Part shown: piece after piece, positions 9,443 to 19,724 of the stretch
How the letters are laid out: every line of letters begins with the position of its first letter
How positions within the stretch are numbered: the first letter of the stretch is position 1
Assembly (NCBI RefSeq): GCF_001984715.1
Contig: NZ_MSPR01000016.1
Span: 1 to 60,240 of the forward strand
Direction: 5' to 3'
Source: Streptococcus azizii
Lineage (GTDB): Bacteria > Bacillota > Bacilli > Lactobacillales > Streptococcaceae
DNA: 60,240 bases
Made by a program: the position numbers and the translations under genes
The notes under the pieces: model-generated
What the model saw: the letters and a program-made list of their open reading frames with translations, nothing else
Databases searched by the model: none
Told to the model about the DNA's origin: nothing

Positions 9443-9504
9443 ATCTCACTTCACTGGATTATTTTACTTCCCTAACTATCTTCGCTACTTAGTTTTTAAA
9501 CTCA

Positions 9505-9561
9505 GGATTCTATGGTCACTTTCTTGTTTCTAGGTGACCAGTTGCAACAGTTCACTGAACT
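9505..9561. repeat. Interspersed 57-bp repeat, copy 2
   Basis: Second copy in the same orientation, followed by the inverted GTTGCAAT that lengthens the CAACAGTT...AACTGTTG hairpin. Confidence 0.7.
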
Positions 9562-9610
9562 GTTGCAATCCCCTGACTATCCTCACTCTTCCATTTTTTA
9601 GCTCAGGTAG

Positions 9611-9634
9611 AAAAAGAGAGACTTCCGCCTCTCC
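9611..9634 (-). terminator. Intrinsic terminator after the LCP gene
   Basis: On the minus strand GAGAG and CTCTC pair around an 8-base loop and are followed by five T residues, 13 bases after the stop codon of the LCP gene. Confidence 0.65.
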
Positions 9635-9646
9635 ATTATAGCATAG

Positions 9647-10936
9647 TTAGCGCAAGCCCAGCTCAGAAAGTTTTGTCTGATACTTTTCAAAGTCAATCTT
9701 AATTCCTAGACCGCCATACACATCATACTCATCAATCCAATCACCAATGGCTGGAATCGTTGTCTGCTCTACTCCATTTTGAGCATCCAGCAGCATACGA
9801 GGGCCACTCGTGACGAGAAAACTTGGCGGAATATTTGTAGAGGTTAGGGCATAGACTTTTCCCAGTGCCTCGGCTCCTGAAAAGAGCTTCATTGGGTTTT
9901 TAGCCTGGGTTAAAATGGCTGCAATCACCTGTTGTTGACGCTTGGTACGTCCATAGTCCACCTCATCATCACTTCTAAAGCGCGCGTAATGTAACAGGGT
10001 GCTACCATCCATCTGCTGAACGCCCACTGGAATCGTTATAGTTGGAATGGTACCATTTTCCATATGAAGGTCATCCTTAATCGTAACCTCTGGAACAACT
10101 TGGCCATTGATAGGAGCAAACTGGGCATCGATGGTCACCCCTTCCGGAAAGAGGGTATCGATAGCTGTTGCAAAGGCCGAAAAATCAACGAGAGCATAGT
10201 ATTGGATATCAATATCAAAATTTTCTTTTAGGACTTCTCGGACATTTTCAGCACCCTTATGATTATTTTGTTCCCCGAATGTATAGGCACTGTTTAACTT
10301 ATAGTCCGAGCCACCAATATCGATTAAGGTATCCCGCATGAAACTAACAAGTTTCACTTTTTTTTCCTTATTATTCACATTTAAGACCATGATGGAATCT
10401 GTCCGTGTCATATCTGTACTCTCGCCAGCCCGTCCATCTGTCCCGAGAATCAGAATATTGACCCCATTACTGGTTGCTTGACCATTAAACGGTTCCACCG
10501 AGGCTTTGGTGTCAATACTATTCATCCCTTTGATGAACATAAAGCCAAAGCCACCAAGTAGCAAGACAAGTCCCAACAATAATACCATGAAGAGACGTTT
10601 CATCCGTCCTTTTTTCTTCTTGCGAATCTTGGCTTTCTTGATGGGGTGTTCCTTGGGCCTTTTCTTTTTCTGGCGTGGATAGGCTGGTAAAACGTCCCCC
10701 GCTGGTCCTAAATCAGAATCGAGGAAATCCTCTGGCTCTTCCGTCCACTCCTCTACCTCTAGCGGGCGATTTCTACGATGGTCAGGACTCTGTGAATACA
10801 CACTATCTCCTTGCAATTTGCGTTCTAGGTAAGCTAATTCTCTTTGCTCCCTATCATTTAGATAGTGAATGTTTTTTCGTAAGTAGTCTAATCGTAATTC
10901 CTCATGGTGGGTGAGGCGCTTCTCATATTCTGTCAT
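9647..10936 (-). CDS. LytR-CpsA-Psr family cell-wall glycopolymer ligase
   Basis: 429 residues. LCP proteins transfer undecaprenyl-phosphate-linked glycopolymers to peptidoglycan outside the membrane. A charged cytoplasmic N-terminus (about 1-115, with a Lys-rich stretch before the membrane) leads to one transmembrane helix, LFMVLLLGLVLLLGGFGFMF. The extracellular LCP domain has the pyrophosphate-site Arg and Asp residues in TDGRAGESTDMTRTDSIMVL, KLVSFMRDTLIDI and HYARFRSDDEVDYGRTKRQQ. It is the last gene of the aroA-aroK-pheA group, 13 bases after pheA, a known streptococcal arrangement where it is often called psr. Confidence 0.92.
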   Translation of the reverse strand: MTEYEKRLTHHEELRLDYLRKNIHYLNDREQRELAYLERKLQGDSVYSQSPDHRRNRPLEVEEWTEEPEDFLDSDLGPAGDVLPAYPRQKKKRPKEHPIKKAKIRKKKKGRMKRLFMVLLLGLVLLLGGFGFMFIKGMNSIDTKASVEPFNGQATSNGVNILILGTDGRAGESTDMTRTDSIMVLNVNNKEKKVKLVSFMRDTLIDIGGSDYKLNSAYTFGEQNNHKGAENVREVLKENFDIDIQYYALVDFSAFATAIDTLFPEGVTIDAQFAPINGQVVPEVTIKDDLHMENGTIPTITIPVGVQQMDGSTLLHYARFRSDDEVDYGRTKRQQQVIAAILTQAKNPMKLFSGAEALGKVYALTSTNIPPSFLVTSGPRMLLDAQNGVEQTTIPAIGDWIDEYDVYGGLGIKIDFEKYQTKLSELGLR

Positions 10937-10949
10937 TGTACTTTCCTCT

Positions 10950-11777
10950 TCATTGAGCCTGATAAATAAAATAGTCTCCTAAAATCTTATAAGAAATTCC
11001 TAGACTTGTCAATTCTTTTAAGGCATAGTCCAATAATACTGCTTGAGTATTGGCTACATCAAGGATGAAAAAATACTCTCCCAAAGCTGTTTTTAAAGGT
11101 CTACTTTCTATCTTAGTTAAATCAATTCCCCGCCAAGCAAAGACTGACATCGCCTTATAAAGAGCACCTGGTAGATTCTCTGGTAGGGTCAATGCTAGCG
11201 AACATTTTCTGCCAGTCTGAACAAGTGGCAAGGTGACAGCCCCACTTCCCAAGACCCAAAAACGAGTAAAATTTTGAGCCATTTCCTGAATGTCCCGTGC
11301 GACGATGGTAAGACCGTACTCCTTAGCTGCTGCCTGTGGCGCGATAGCGGCAAAGAGCTGCTTGGGATGACTGGCTACAAAACGCGCTGCATAAGCTGTA
11401 CTAGCTGTGGCTTCAAGCCGTGCCTGTGGATAATGCACATCAATATATTTTTTTGCTTGTGCCAAGGCTTGAGGATGCGAGTAAATCACTTGAATATCGG
11501 TTGATGGGTCAGTCGCCATTAACTGCTGGAAAATCGGCTGTATAACCTCGGCTACAGCTCGCAAGTCTGCCTGATGAAAAAGATAGTCAACTGTCTCATG
11601 GACACTCCCTTCAATCGAGTTTTCAACTGGAATAACCGAATAATCGACAGCCTGCTCTTCCACAGCTTTCATGACCTCTGTAATCGTGTCATAAGGCACC
11701 AATTTTGCTGTCGGGAAGGCCTGTTGTGCTACCTGATACGTAAAGGAACCTCGCGGACCTAAAAATGCTATATACAT
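10950..11777 (-). CDS. pheA: Prephenate dehydratase
   Basis: 275 residues. Converts prephenate to phenylpyruvate in phenylalanine synthesis. A monofunctional enzyme without a chorismate mutase domain: FLGPRGSFTY starts the catalytic lobe, and NFTRFWVLG carries the conserved TRF motif. A C-terminal ACT domain (about 195-275) with ESRPLK binds phenylalanine for feedback inhibition. The start overlaps the aroK stop by about 10 bases, implying coupled translation. Confidence 0.95.
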   Translation of the reverse strand: MYIAFLGPRGSFTYQVAQQAFPTAKLVPYDTITEVMKAVEEQAVDYSVIPVENSIEGSVHETVDYLFHQADLRAVAEVIQPIFQQLMATDPSTDIQVIYSHPQALAQAKKYIDVHYPQARLEATASTAYAARFVASHPKQLFAAIAPQAAAKEYGLTIVARDIQEMAQNFTRFWVLGSGAVTLPLVQTGRKCSLALTLPENLPGALYKAMSVFAWRGIDLTKIESRPLKTALGEYFFILDVANTQAVLLDYALKELTSLGISYKILGDYFIYQAQ

Positions 11778-12259
11778 CGAATAATCCTTGCTACTTCTTC
11801 TGGGGTACGATGGTCTGTATTGATGATGACATCAGACAAGCCCTCATAGAGCATCATCCGACGCTCATAAATACCATGGAAATCCTCTTTTGAATTATTT
11901 AAAAATAAGGGACGTTGGAAGATACGATCCTGCTTAATCCGCTCATATAAGACCTCAAATGAGGCGGCTAACAACACATTATCCTTGCGATTTTGGCGGA
12001 GAAGGTCTCGATTTTTTTCGGAGAGAACCACGCCACCACCTGTCGAAATAATATAATCTCCCTCTAGTTGTAGGAGTTCTTCTAGGGTTTGCGATTCCAA
12101 TTTCCGAAAAGCAGCCTCGCCCTCCTTGGCAAAAAAGTCAGAGATAGACATCCCTATCTTTTCTTCTATGATTGTATCCATATCGTAAAAAGGACGGTCT
12201 ATATGCTGAGAAACGGTTGTCTTTCCTGCTCCCATAAAACCTAGTAAAATAACTGCCAT
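11768..12259 (-). CDS. aroK: Shikimate kinase
   Basis: 163 residues. Phosphorylates shikimate at the 3-hydroxyl with ATP. The Walker A motif GFMGAGKTT begins at residue 7. DMD in YDMDTIIEEKIG, the arginine in AAFRKLES, the glycines of ISTGGGV, and the lid arginine in QRPLF are the shikimate and nucleotide contacts. The short first helix is usual for streptococcal AroK. It lies one base after aroA. Confidence 0.95.
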   Translation of the reverse strand: MAVILLGFMGAGKTTVSQHIDRPFYDMDTIIEEKIGMSISDFFAKEGEAAFRKLESQTLEELLQLEGDYIISTGGGVVLSEKNRDLLRQNRKDNVLLAASFEVLYERIKQDRIFQRPLFLNNSKEDFHGIYERRMMLYEGLSDVIINTDHRTPEEVARIIRCI

Positions 12260-12260
12260 A

Positions 12261-13607
<1,347 letters not shown>

Positions 13608-13715
13608 TTAGGAAGCTGCATTCACAGTGTAAAACTTCCATCTTAATTGAACACGTCCTAAACTCTGTGTGAAAAAATAGGCAGCTATTTTGGCTTTAGC
13701 CGATTACAGATGAGA

Positions 13716-13780
13716 TTGCAACAGTTCGGGGAACTGTTGCAACTGGTCACCTAGAAATATGAAAGTGACCATAGAAGCCC
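13716..13780. repeat. Interspersed repeat, inverted copy
   Basis: Reverse-complement copy of the GGTCAC...GTGACC repeat seen at 9386. It is joined on its left by GGCTTTAGCCGATTACAGATGAG, an inverted copy of the 53-bp tandem unit at 20871. The rest of 13548-13876 shows no gene. Confidence 0.65.
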
Positions 13781-13876
13781 GTAAAAATGGAAGAGCGAGG
13801 TTAGTGGTTGCAAAGCAACCTGCTTCGATTTCCTATTTTTCATTCGGTTTTTAACGGCTTCACATCTTAGTGGTCA

Positions 13877-14806
13877 TCATTCCTTTTTGACTGCCAAACT
13901 CTCGGTAAATTTTTCCTGAATAAAATGGGCGGAAGCTGCTAATTTTTCTTCTTCGTCCCTTGTTAACTGTAGCTGAACTCGCTCGATGATGCCTTTTCGC
14001 CCAACAATCGCTGGATAGCTAAGATAGGTCTCTAAAGGCTCATAGTAGTGAGAGACTGGCAGCTCTTCATGCGCATCTGACACGATAGCTAACACTAACC
14101 GAATCGTTGCGCTTGCAATACCGTAGGAGGTGTATTTTTTAGCGTAAAAGACGGTATGACCACCTGTAATGGCTGCCTTTTCCAATACGGCTAACTCAGC
14201 TGCACTCAGGAAAGTAGCAATCTCCTGTCCCTTGACCTTGACTTGACTCCAGGCTGTAAATTGGGAATTTCCATGCTCCCCTAGATTATAGCCCTGTACG
14301 CTTCGAGCATCGATTGTAAAGTGCTGAGCGACTGCCCGCTTCATCCTTGCGGTATCGAGCAAGGTTCCTGTCCCGATGACACGTTCTTTGGGGAGGCCTG
14401 TATATTTCTGATAGAGGCTTGTCACCACATCGACTGGATTGGAAACGACTACTAGGATTCCTTTGAAGCCAACAGCCTTTAATTGCTGCGCAACAATCGG
14501 AACTTCTTTTGCAGTAAAGGGAAGCTCTGCAAAGCGATCAGCATTGGGATTATCTTGCAGCTTAATATTTCCCAATGTTGAAATGACTACATCTGCATCT
14601 GCCAAGGCCTGATAATCATTGACAATGATGTTTGGATGATGGAAAAGATTGGCTGCTGCATCTGCAAAATCCATCGCTTCTGCTGCAACCTTTTCCTCAT
14701 TAGTATCAATCAAGACATAATCATCGAAGGCTCCTTGTGCTATCAATCCATGTGCCACAGTTGCTCCTACATGACCTAATCCAATAATTCCTACTTTACG
14801 TGCCAT
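13877..14806 (-). CDS. L-2-hydroxyisocaproate / L-lactate-type dehydrogenase
   Basis: 309 residues from the ATG at 14806, chosen for the AGGAGG 6 bases ahead. NAD-dependent reduction of 2-oxo acids. The Rossmann motif [15 protein letters not shown] opens the protein. [23 protein letters not shown] and [12 protein letters not shown] (catalytic His) follow the L-LDH/L-HicDH pattern. The region that sets substrate size matches hydroxyisocaproate dehydrogenases better than glycolytic Ldh. It is monocistronic between two repeat-rich gaps. With phenylpyruvate and related oxo acids from the neighbouring aromatic pathway as possible substrates, a role in 2-hydroxy acid formation is plausible but inferred. 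Confidence 0.85.
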   Translation of the reverse strand: MARKVGIIGLGHVGATVAHGLIAQGAFDDYVLIDTNEEKVAAEAMDFADAAANLFHHPNIIVNDYQALADADVVISTLGNIKLQDNPNADRFAELPFTAKEVPIVAQQLKAVGFKGILVVVSNPVDVVTSLYQKYTGLPKERVIGTGTLLDTARMKRAVAQHFTIDARSVQGYNLGEHGNSQFTAWSQVKVKGQEIATFLSAAELAVLEKAAITGGHTVFYAKKYTSYGIASATIRLVLAIVSDAHEELPVSHYYEPLETYLSYPAIVGRKGIIERVQLQLTRDEEEKLAASAHFIQEKFTESLAVKKE

Positions 14807-14862
14807 CAGTATTCCTCCTATATTTGTCCAATACACTATTCTTAGTCAGTATTCTACCATAT

Positions 14863-15342
14863 TTAGGTAAACTTTTCATTCTTTTTTCGTACTGCTTTCT
14901 TTTTTCTCAATCCTTCCATCTGCTTTGAAGGAAAGGGGCTGACTGACAGCCTCCAGTGGAGGTTGTCACTCATCAAGATACGAGAGCGATTGATACAAGT
15001 AATACTCGTTCTATTTCCAACCTTCAACAGTCTATCCCTAGACTGTTGAAGCAACTCCTAGACAAAATAGACAATCGAAGCAGGTTGGCTTGCAACCAAT
15101 GAGATTGGTCTTTTTGGCAGTGAGTTGTAGCTCGTGTTCAATTACACAAGATACAAAGGGCGTTAAGCGAGCAAAGCAAAAATAGGAGTTTTGACGCAGA
15201 ACCTCAAGTTCTAGGAAAAACTATCTTTTTTGCACAGCTCGTAGCCCGAGTTCAATTACACAAGATACGAGAGCGTTTGACACGAGTGCCACTCGTTTTA
15301 GACTGAAGAAAAAGTTTATTTTCTTCAAAACGATTATTTTAT
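14863..15342. repeat. Repeat-rich gap with hairpin elements
   Basis: Holds CCTTCAACAGTC...GACTGTTGAAG hairpins (15021-15052) and CACGAGTGCCACTCG-type units. A block at about 15130-15268 (TTCAATTACACAAGATAC...GACGCAGA...) recurs at about 27000-27138. No coding sequence is supported; short frames here are repeat shadows. Confidence 0.6.
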
Positions 15343-15463
15343 TATGATACTTTACTTAGGTAGCACGGACGGCAGCAACTCCCTACGGGATTTCATGCCT
15401 AGATTTTGAGCCTAAGTCTCAAAATCTCCGAACACCAGAAACATAACGTTTCTGGTGTTTTTT
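15343..15463 (+). ncRNA. Candidate structured small RNA
   Basis: A TATGAT -10-like box at 15343 precedes about 110 bases with three stacked elements: TCCC/GGGA around TAC (15390-15400), a perfect 9-bp stem GATTTTGAG/CTCAAAATC (15412-15436), and the terminator below. The block is unlike the flanking repeats and encodes no ORF longer than about 14 codons on either strand. The -35 is weak. It could instead be a processed tail or a repeat of its own. I cannot name an RNA family. Confidence 0.4.
15431..15463 (+). terminator. Strong intrinsic terminator on the plus strand
   Basis: AACACCAGAAAC and GTTTCTGGTGTT form a 12-bp perfect stem around ATAAC, followed by TTTT. No protein gene on the plus strand ends here, which is the main reason to suspect a small RNA. 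Confidence 0.8.
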
Positions 15464-15739
15464 GCTACGGCGTAAAGTAGCGGTTATGAGCTCGCTTCGC
15501 TCGCCTTTTCACGAAGAGATAAGAGCACTGATACTATCCTTCGATATTGACATTGACAAATTTTCTCAGAGATACTTTGTCTACAACCTGACACGAGTGC
15601 CACTCGGTCTATCTCCAACCTTCAACAGTCTATCCCTAGACTGGTTGACACGAGTTGACCAAGTAGCCTGTTGATTTTTAAAGAGTACGAAAACAAAAGC
15701 ACTATAAATTGGTACATACATGACTGCAATAGAAAGCAG
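15464..15739. other. Gap with repeat fragments
   Basis: Contains another CACGAGTGCCACTCG unit with the CCTTCAACAGTCTATCCCTAGACTG hairpin (about 15592-15650) and a BOX-like end TGATTTTTAAAGAGTA near 15672. No gene. Confidence 0.5.
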
Positions 15740-15770
15740 AAAAGAGTCTGAGATTAGCCCAAACTCTTTT
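15740..15770 (-). terminator. Terminator after the flavoprotein gene
   Basis: AAAAGAGT and ACTCTTTT pair around a 15-base loop, about 15 bases past the stop codon. On the minus strand the T-rich arm follows the stem. Confidence 0.6.
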
Positions 15771-15784
15771 GATGTTTATCTGAT

Positions 15785-18691
15785 TTAGGTTGCAACTTGC
15801 TCTGCAGCTAGTTTACCAGAGGTGAGGGCCCAAGCATTATTGGCGCCAGATGGTGAGTCTGTTCCCATGACACCACCGACTACCTCACCAGCAGCATATA
15901 AGCCTGTAATCGTTTGACCTTCTTGGTTCATAACCTCTAGTCGATCATTGACCACTAGACCACCCATAGTCGTTGCAAAACGCGGTTTTTGTTCAATCAT
16001 ATAGTAAGGTCCTGAACCGATTGGAACTTGTAGGAATTCGATTTGACGGTTGAAATCCTCATCTTTTCCATTTGCAACAAAGCGATTGAAGCGTGCTACA
16101 GTATTAGCCAGAGCATGGGTATCCATGCCTGCTAAATCTGCCAGTTCTTCTAGCGTTTCCGCATGGAAAAGATAGGGAGTCTTACGACCATTACTGTCTA
16201 ACCATTCTTCCACTTCTTTTTCTGAAATACCACCTTCTGCAATCTCCTTGCGGAAGATGGAGAAGTGGTGCTGGTCGAGCAAGAGATAGAGAACTTTTGA
16301 TTCTTGCTCCATAAGAACATCGAGAATGTCATGGTTACTTGCTCGTTCATTCACTACCCGTTGTCCATTGGTATTGACCAAGAGACCATTTTCACGAAGG
16401 ACGGCGATGTTTCCTCCAATGGTTGACTTAGCAGTCCCTGGTGAAACCTCAACACCATTTGGATAGATCTTTCCTAGCTCCATCATCAGAGTTGCGGCAT
16501 TGACATCCGGTGCTTGTGCCATCTGTACTCCTTCTCCCATAGAGGAGCGCGTCCCATAGAACAGGACATCTTTCAACTCATCTGAGAGCATGGCCTTGTT
16601 ATTTCCATATCCACCTGTTGTGAGAATTACCGCCTTCGAGGAGATACGATGGGTGGTCCCGTTTTCTTCAACAGCAACGAGGCCTGTCACACGCCCTTGA
16701 TCATCTGTCAAGAGTTTTTCAGCCTTGGTTTGAAGGAGCAGGTTTACAGATGAGGCAGCCATTTTCGCTCGGACTGAGGCTGCAAATCCATGACCTCCAT
16801 GGGCATAAGCCAATTCCCTATCCTTACGGTATTCCGCTAGAACATGCAAGCCTCCAGCCATATCATACTCAACACCAACATAATCATGAACCCAATCTGT
16901 TGCTTGACCAACATTGTTGGCTAAAAGCTCAAGGAGTTCCCTGACATTTTTATGGTTTCCATTTTCCAGAAAATCTTCGATCATCAGCTGAGGCGTATCG
17001 TCCACTACACCTGATTCGTGTTGAAGGCGAGACCCCATCACAACCTGATTTCCTCCTGAAACCGAAATCGCACCACCGATAAAGCTGAGTTTTTCAATCA
17101 GTGTTACTGATAGGCCTAGTTCTTCTGCCCTAAGGGCTGCTGCAATCCCTGCTGCTCCACCACCAACAACGACGACATCAGCTCTTTCCTCCATAACTGC
17201 TGTTGAACGCTCGATGACTGGCTTTTGGCGGGCTTTCAGTACATCCACTGCATCCTGACCACTGGCTTGAAGGGCTGCTGCTGCTACCCCATCAATAACC
17301 CCTTGACTGGTAGAGGAGGCACCTGACACAGCATCGACATTGAGGGTTTGGAACTCAATGATTTGTTTTGGCAGCCGTTCAAATACCAAGTCAGATAGAC
17401 CCTCTGACTCCCCACCACTATCAATTTCAATAGCTGTAATGCGTGTGTCATCAAATGTTACAAGCATTGGCAATTCGCTGTTATGCCCATGCGCTGTGAC
17501 ATGGTATTGACCAGGAGTAAAGGATAAATCTTGATCCATCAACTCTGCCAAACGGGCTTGTTTTTTCTTTTCTGCCTCAATATCTTTCACTAGGAAGAAG
17601 GTATCATCCATAAATTGCCATAAAGGTGATGGGATAACGAGTGCTTCGCGATCATGAATATCTGCAAAGGGACGAGCTTCTTTCCCCTCACGAATCACAC
17701 TCAGCCAGTCTGGCTCTGTCAAGAAACCTTTGGCAACGGCTAATAGATCATAACCTGCTGCTAAAGCCCCCTCAGCATCGGCCTTTTGGAGAATACCTCC
17801 AACGCCCATGACAGGAATATTCGCTAATTTTTCAGAACGCTGTTCAAGGAATTTGGTGATGAGCATTTCCGTATCATCTATCTTTATAATTGACGAGCGA
17901 TTGTAGATTCCCATTGAGAAATGAACATAATCCAAGTCGTATTCTGCCAAGGTGTTCAAGAGATACATGGTGTCTTCAAAACAAATCCCCGGCTCTTCCA
18001 GTTCTTCTGGTGAAAAACGATAGCCTAGAACAAAGTTTTCTGCCCCTTCTTCTTCGATAATGCGTTTCGCTGCCTTAACGACCTCTACTGGAAATTTCAC
18101 CCGTTTTTCTCTATTGCCACCCCAGGCATCTTCACGACGATTGGAGTGGGGAGAAAAGAATTGCTGGATCAGATAGGTATTGGCTCCATGTAGCTCTACA
18201 CCATCAAAACCAGCTCGAATGGCACGGCGAACCCCTTCGGCAAAGGCAGCAATCATGTCCAAAATCTCTCGATGGGTCATCTCTGTGGGAACAGGGGCAT
18301 TGGGGCGGAGTGCTGCTACTGCGGAAGCAGAAATCGGATTTTTCCCTTCATTCATTTCTGGAAAAGCCATCCGACCTGCATGATAAATTTGAATAAAGGC
18401 TTTTGACCCCTTTTCTTGAATAGCTTTTGCCAGGCGAGCCAGTCCTTCAATCTTATCGTCCTTGTCGATCCCTAGCGCACCGTAGAAGCCACGACCATAG
18501 TTTTCCACAAAGGCAGACTCTACGATAACAGCACCGACCTCACCAGCGCGATGAGCGTAGTAGCTAATCAATTCTTCTGTCATACTTCCATCAAAATAAG
18601 CAGATTGGGTAGTCATCGGAGAGACGACGACCCTATTTTTTAGCTCTAGTCCAGAAGCCAAACGAACGGTATCAAAAAGTTCTTTTGTCAT
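15785..18691 (-). CDS. Three-domain flavoprotein: OYE-like NADH oxidoreductase, FMN_bind, fumarate-reductase-like
   Basis: 968 residues, no signal peptide, so cytoplasmic. Residues 1-375 are an Old Yellow Enzyme-type TIM barrel with HGANTYLIQQFFSPHSNRRED and a WGG motif. Residues about 395-485 are an FMN_bind domain with DAVSGASST, the covalent FMN attachment motif that needs an ApbE flavin transferase. Residues about 500-968 are a FAD_binding_2 ene-reductase fold with VVVVGGGAAGIAAALRAEE and NTNGQRVVNERASN. Electrons would pass from NAD(P)H through FMN and bound FMN to FAD and reduce an activated C=C bond, as in soluble fumarate, acrylate and hydroxycinnamate reductases. It lies 3 bases after aroD2. 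With AroE and AroD as neighbours, a shikimate- or dehydroshikimate-like ene-acid is the likely electron acceptor. The substrate is an inference. Confidence 0.9.
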   Translation of the reverse strand: MTKELFDTVRLASGLELKNRVVVSPMTTQSAYFDGSMTEELISYYAHRAGEVGAVIVESAFVENYGRGFYGALGIDKDDKIEGLARLAKAIQEKGSKAFIQIYHAGRMAFPEMNEGKNPISASAVAALRPNAPVPTEMTHREILDMIAAFAEGVRRAIRAGFDGVELHGANTYLIQQFFSPHSNRREDAWGGNREKRVKFPVEVVKAAKRIIEEEGAENFVLGYRFSPEELEEPGICFEDTMYLLNTLAEYDLDYVHFSMGIYNRSSIIKIDDTEMLITKFLEQRSEKLANIPVMGVGGILQKADAEGALAAGYDLLAVAKGFLTEPDWLSVIREGKEARPFADIHDREALVIPSPLWQFMDDTFFLVKDIEAEKKKQARLAELMDQDLSFTPGQYHVTAHGHNSELPMLVTFDDTRITAIEIDSGGESEGLSDLVFERLPKQIIEFQTLNVDAVSGASSTSQGVIDGVAAAALQASGQDAVDVLKARQKPVIERSTAVMEERADVVVVGGGAAGIAAALRAEELGLSVTLIEKLSFIGGAISVSGGNQVVMGSRLQHESGVVDDTPQLMIEDFLENGNHKNVRELLELLANNVGQATDWVHDYVGVEYDMAGGLHVLAEYRKDRELAYAHGGHGFAASVRAKMAASSVNLLLQTKAEKLLTDDQGRVTGLVAVEENGTTHRISSKAVILTTGGYGNNKAMLSDELKDVLFYGTRSSMGEGVQMAQAPDVNAATLMMELGKIYPNGVEVSPGTAKSTIGGNIAVLRENGLLVNTNGQRVVNERASNHDILDVLMEQESKVLYLLLDQHHFSIFRKEIAEGGISEKEVEEWLDSNGRKTPYLFHAETLEELADLAGMDTHALANTVARFNRFVANGKDEDFNRQIEFLQVPIGSGPYYMIEQKPRFATTMGGLVVNDRLEVMNQEGQTITGLYAAGEVVGGVMGTDSPSGANNAWALTSGKLAAEQVAT

Positions 18692-18694
18692 ATT

Positions 18695-19468
18695 TTATTC
18701 CTCATTTGTTAATTGTAAAGTGGTTAACATCTCCCGCAAGGCAGTAACAGGAACTTGTCCAGGTGCGGAGGCCTGAGCAGCGGCTCCAAAGGTTGCCGAC
18801 GAGCCAAAGACTTCACCACTAACACGACTAACCATCCCGAGCGCTCCCATTGACATCGTAATCAAGGGACGGCTTGCAGTTTTAGAAACCTCAGCAGTAG
18901 CTTGAAGGAGGGTCAGAACATCTTGATTAGACTGAGGCATCACAGCAATCTTACAAATGTCCGCGTCTCTAGCTTCCATGAGACGGAGTCTACGGATAAT
19001 TTCTTCCTTAGCAGGTGTCGCATCAAAGTCATGGTTACACATCACGACTTTCACTTCTTTTTCATTTGCAAGTGCAATCATTGCTGCCACTTCTTTTTCT
19101 GGCATGAAGAGCTCCAGATCTATCAAATCTGCCTGCCCCTTTTCTAGTACAGCACGGTAAATCTCAAAATATAGGTCATCTGAAATCTCTAAGACACCAC
19201 CTTCTTTTGCCGTACGAAAGGTTACAAGAAGGGGTTTTCCTGCCGCTTGCCTCACCTGATGTGAAAGGCTTGCTACTGATTCTGGCTGCGTCACATCGTC
19301 ATAGAAATCAATCCGCCACTCCACCACATCACAATCCAAGTCCTTGGCTTGTGTGGCTACTGTCAAAATACTCTCTGCTGTTTTGCCAACTAAAGGCACT
19401 ATGATTTTGGGTCTTCCCTTACCAAAGGTAACATCTCCAACCCTTACATACTTAACATTATTGTTCAT
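18695..19468 (-). CDS. aroD: Type I 3-dehydroquinate dehydratase, second copy
   Basis: 257 residues from the ATG at 19468; AAGGTGG sits 5 bases ahead, whereas the frame also runs to a GTG at 19477. Interconverts 3-dehydroquinate and 3-dehydroshikimate through a Schiff base. EWRIDF binds substrate, NHDFDAT holds the catalytic histidine, and CKIAVMPQ holds the Schiff-base lysine. It is longer than the 224-residue AroD at 35134-35808 and only moderately similar, so the two are distinct lineages. Its tight link to the flavoprotein and its own promoter suggest a catabolic role. Confidence 0.92.
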   Translation of the reverse strand: MNNNVKYVRVGDVTFGKGRPKIIVPLVGKTAESILTVATQAKDLDCDVVEWRIDFYDDVTQPESVASLSHQVRQAAGKPLLVTFRTAKEGGVLEISDDLYFEIYRAVLEKGQADLIDLELFMPEKEVAAMIALANEKEVKVVMCNHDFDATPAKEEIIRRLRLMEARDADICKIAVMPQSNQDVLTLLQATAEVSKTASRPLITMSMGALGMVSRVSGEVFGSSATFGAAAQASAPGQVPVTALREMLTTLQLTNEE

Positions 19469-19502
19469 CTCAACCACCTTTTTGTGATAATATTCACTTA
19501 AA

Positions 19503-19511
19503 AGTATACCA
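19503..19511 (-). promoter_or_regulatory. Extended -10 promoter for aroD2-flavoprotein
   Basis: Minus-strand TGGTATACT (plus 19503-19511), about 35 bases before the aroD2 start. The upstream sequence has a GATTTGGTAG/GGATTTGGTA direct repeat but no good -35. Confidence 0.5.
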
Positions 19512-19670
19512 AATCCTACCTACCAAATCTAATAGATATATTTTGCCAATCGATAAATTTCATCTATGTTTTACACCAGCTCCTGATTGATAGCAACACT
19601 ATTTTTTCTACTTCAATAAAAATCAAACCAGGAAACGAAATGGCTACCAAGGGCTAGAAACTCGAGAAAA

Positions 19671-19697
19671 AAGGACTATTTAGCGAAAATAATCCTT
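19671..19697 (-). terminator. Intrinsic terminator after aroE
   Basis: Minus-strand AAGGATTATT and AATAGTCCTT pair around TTCGCTA and are followed by T residues, 28 bases after the aroE stop. aroE and aroD2 would therefore be separate transcripts unless termination is partial. Confidence 0.7.
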
Positions 19698-19724
19698 GTT
19701 TGTTACTATCTTTTATAACAGCTT

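Noticed and set aside
11768..12259. Truncated shikimate kinase because helix 1 looks short
   Set aside because: All catalytic motifs are present, and streptococcal AroK proteins share the short helix as far as I recall.
15462..15674. 70-codon plus-strand frame after the small RNA candidate
   Set aside because: Composed of intergenic repeat units that recur elsewhere in other frames; no ribosome site.
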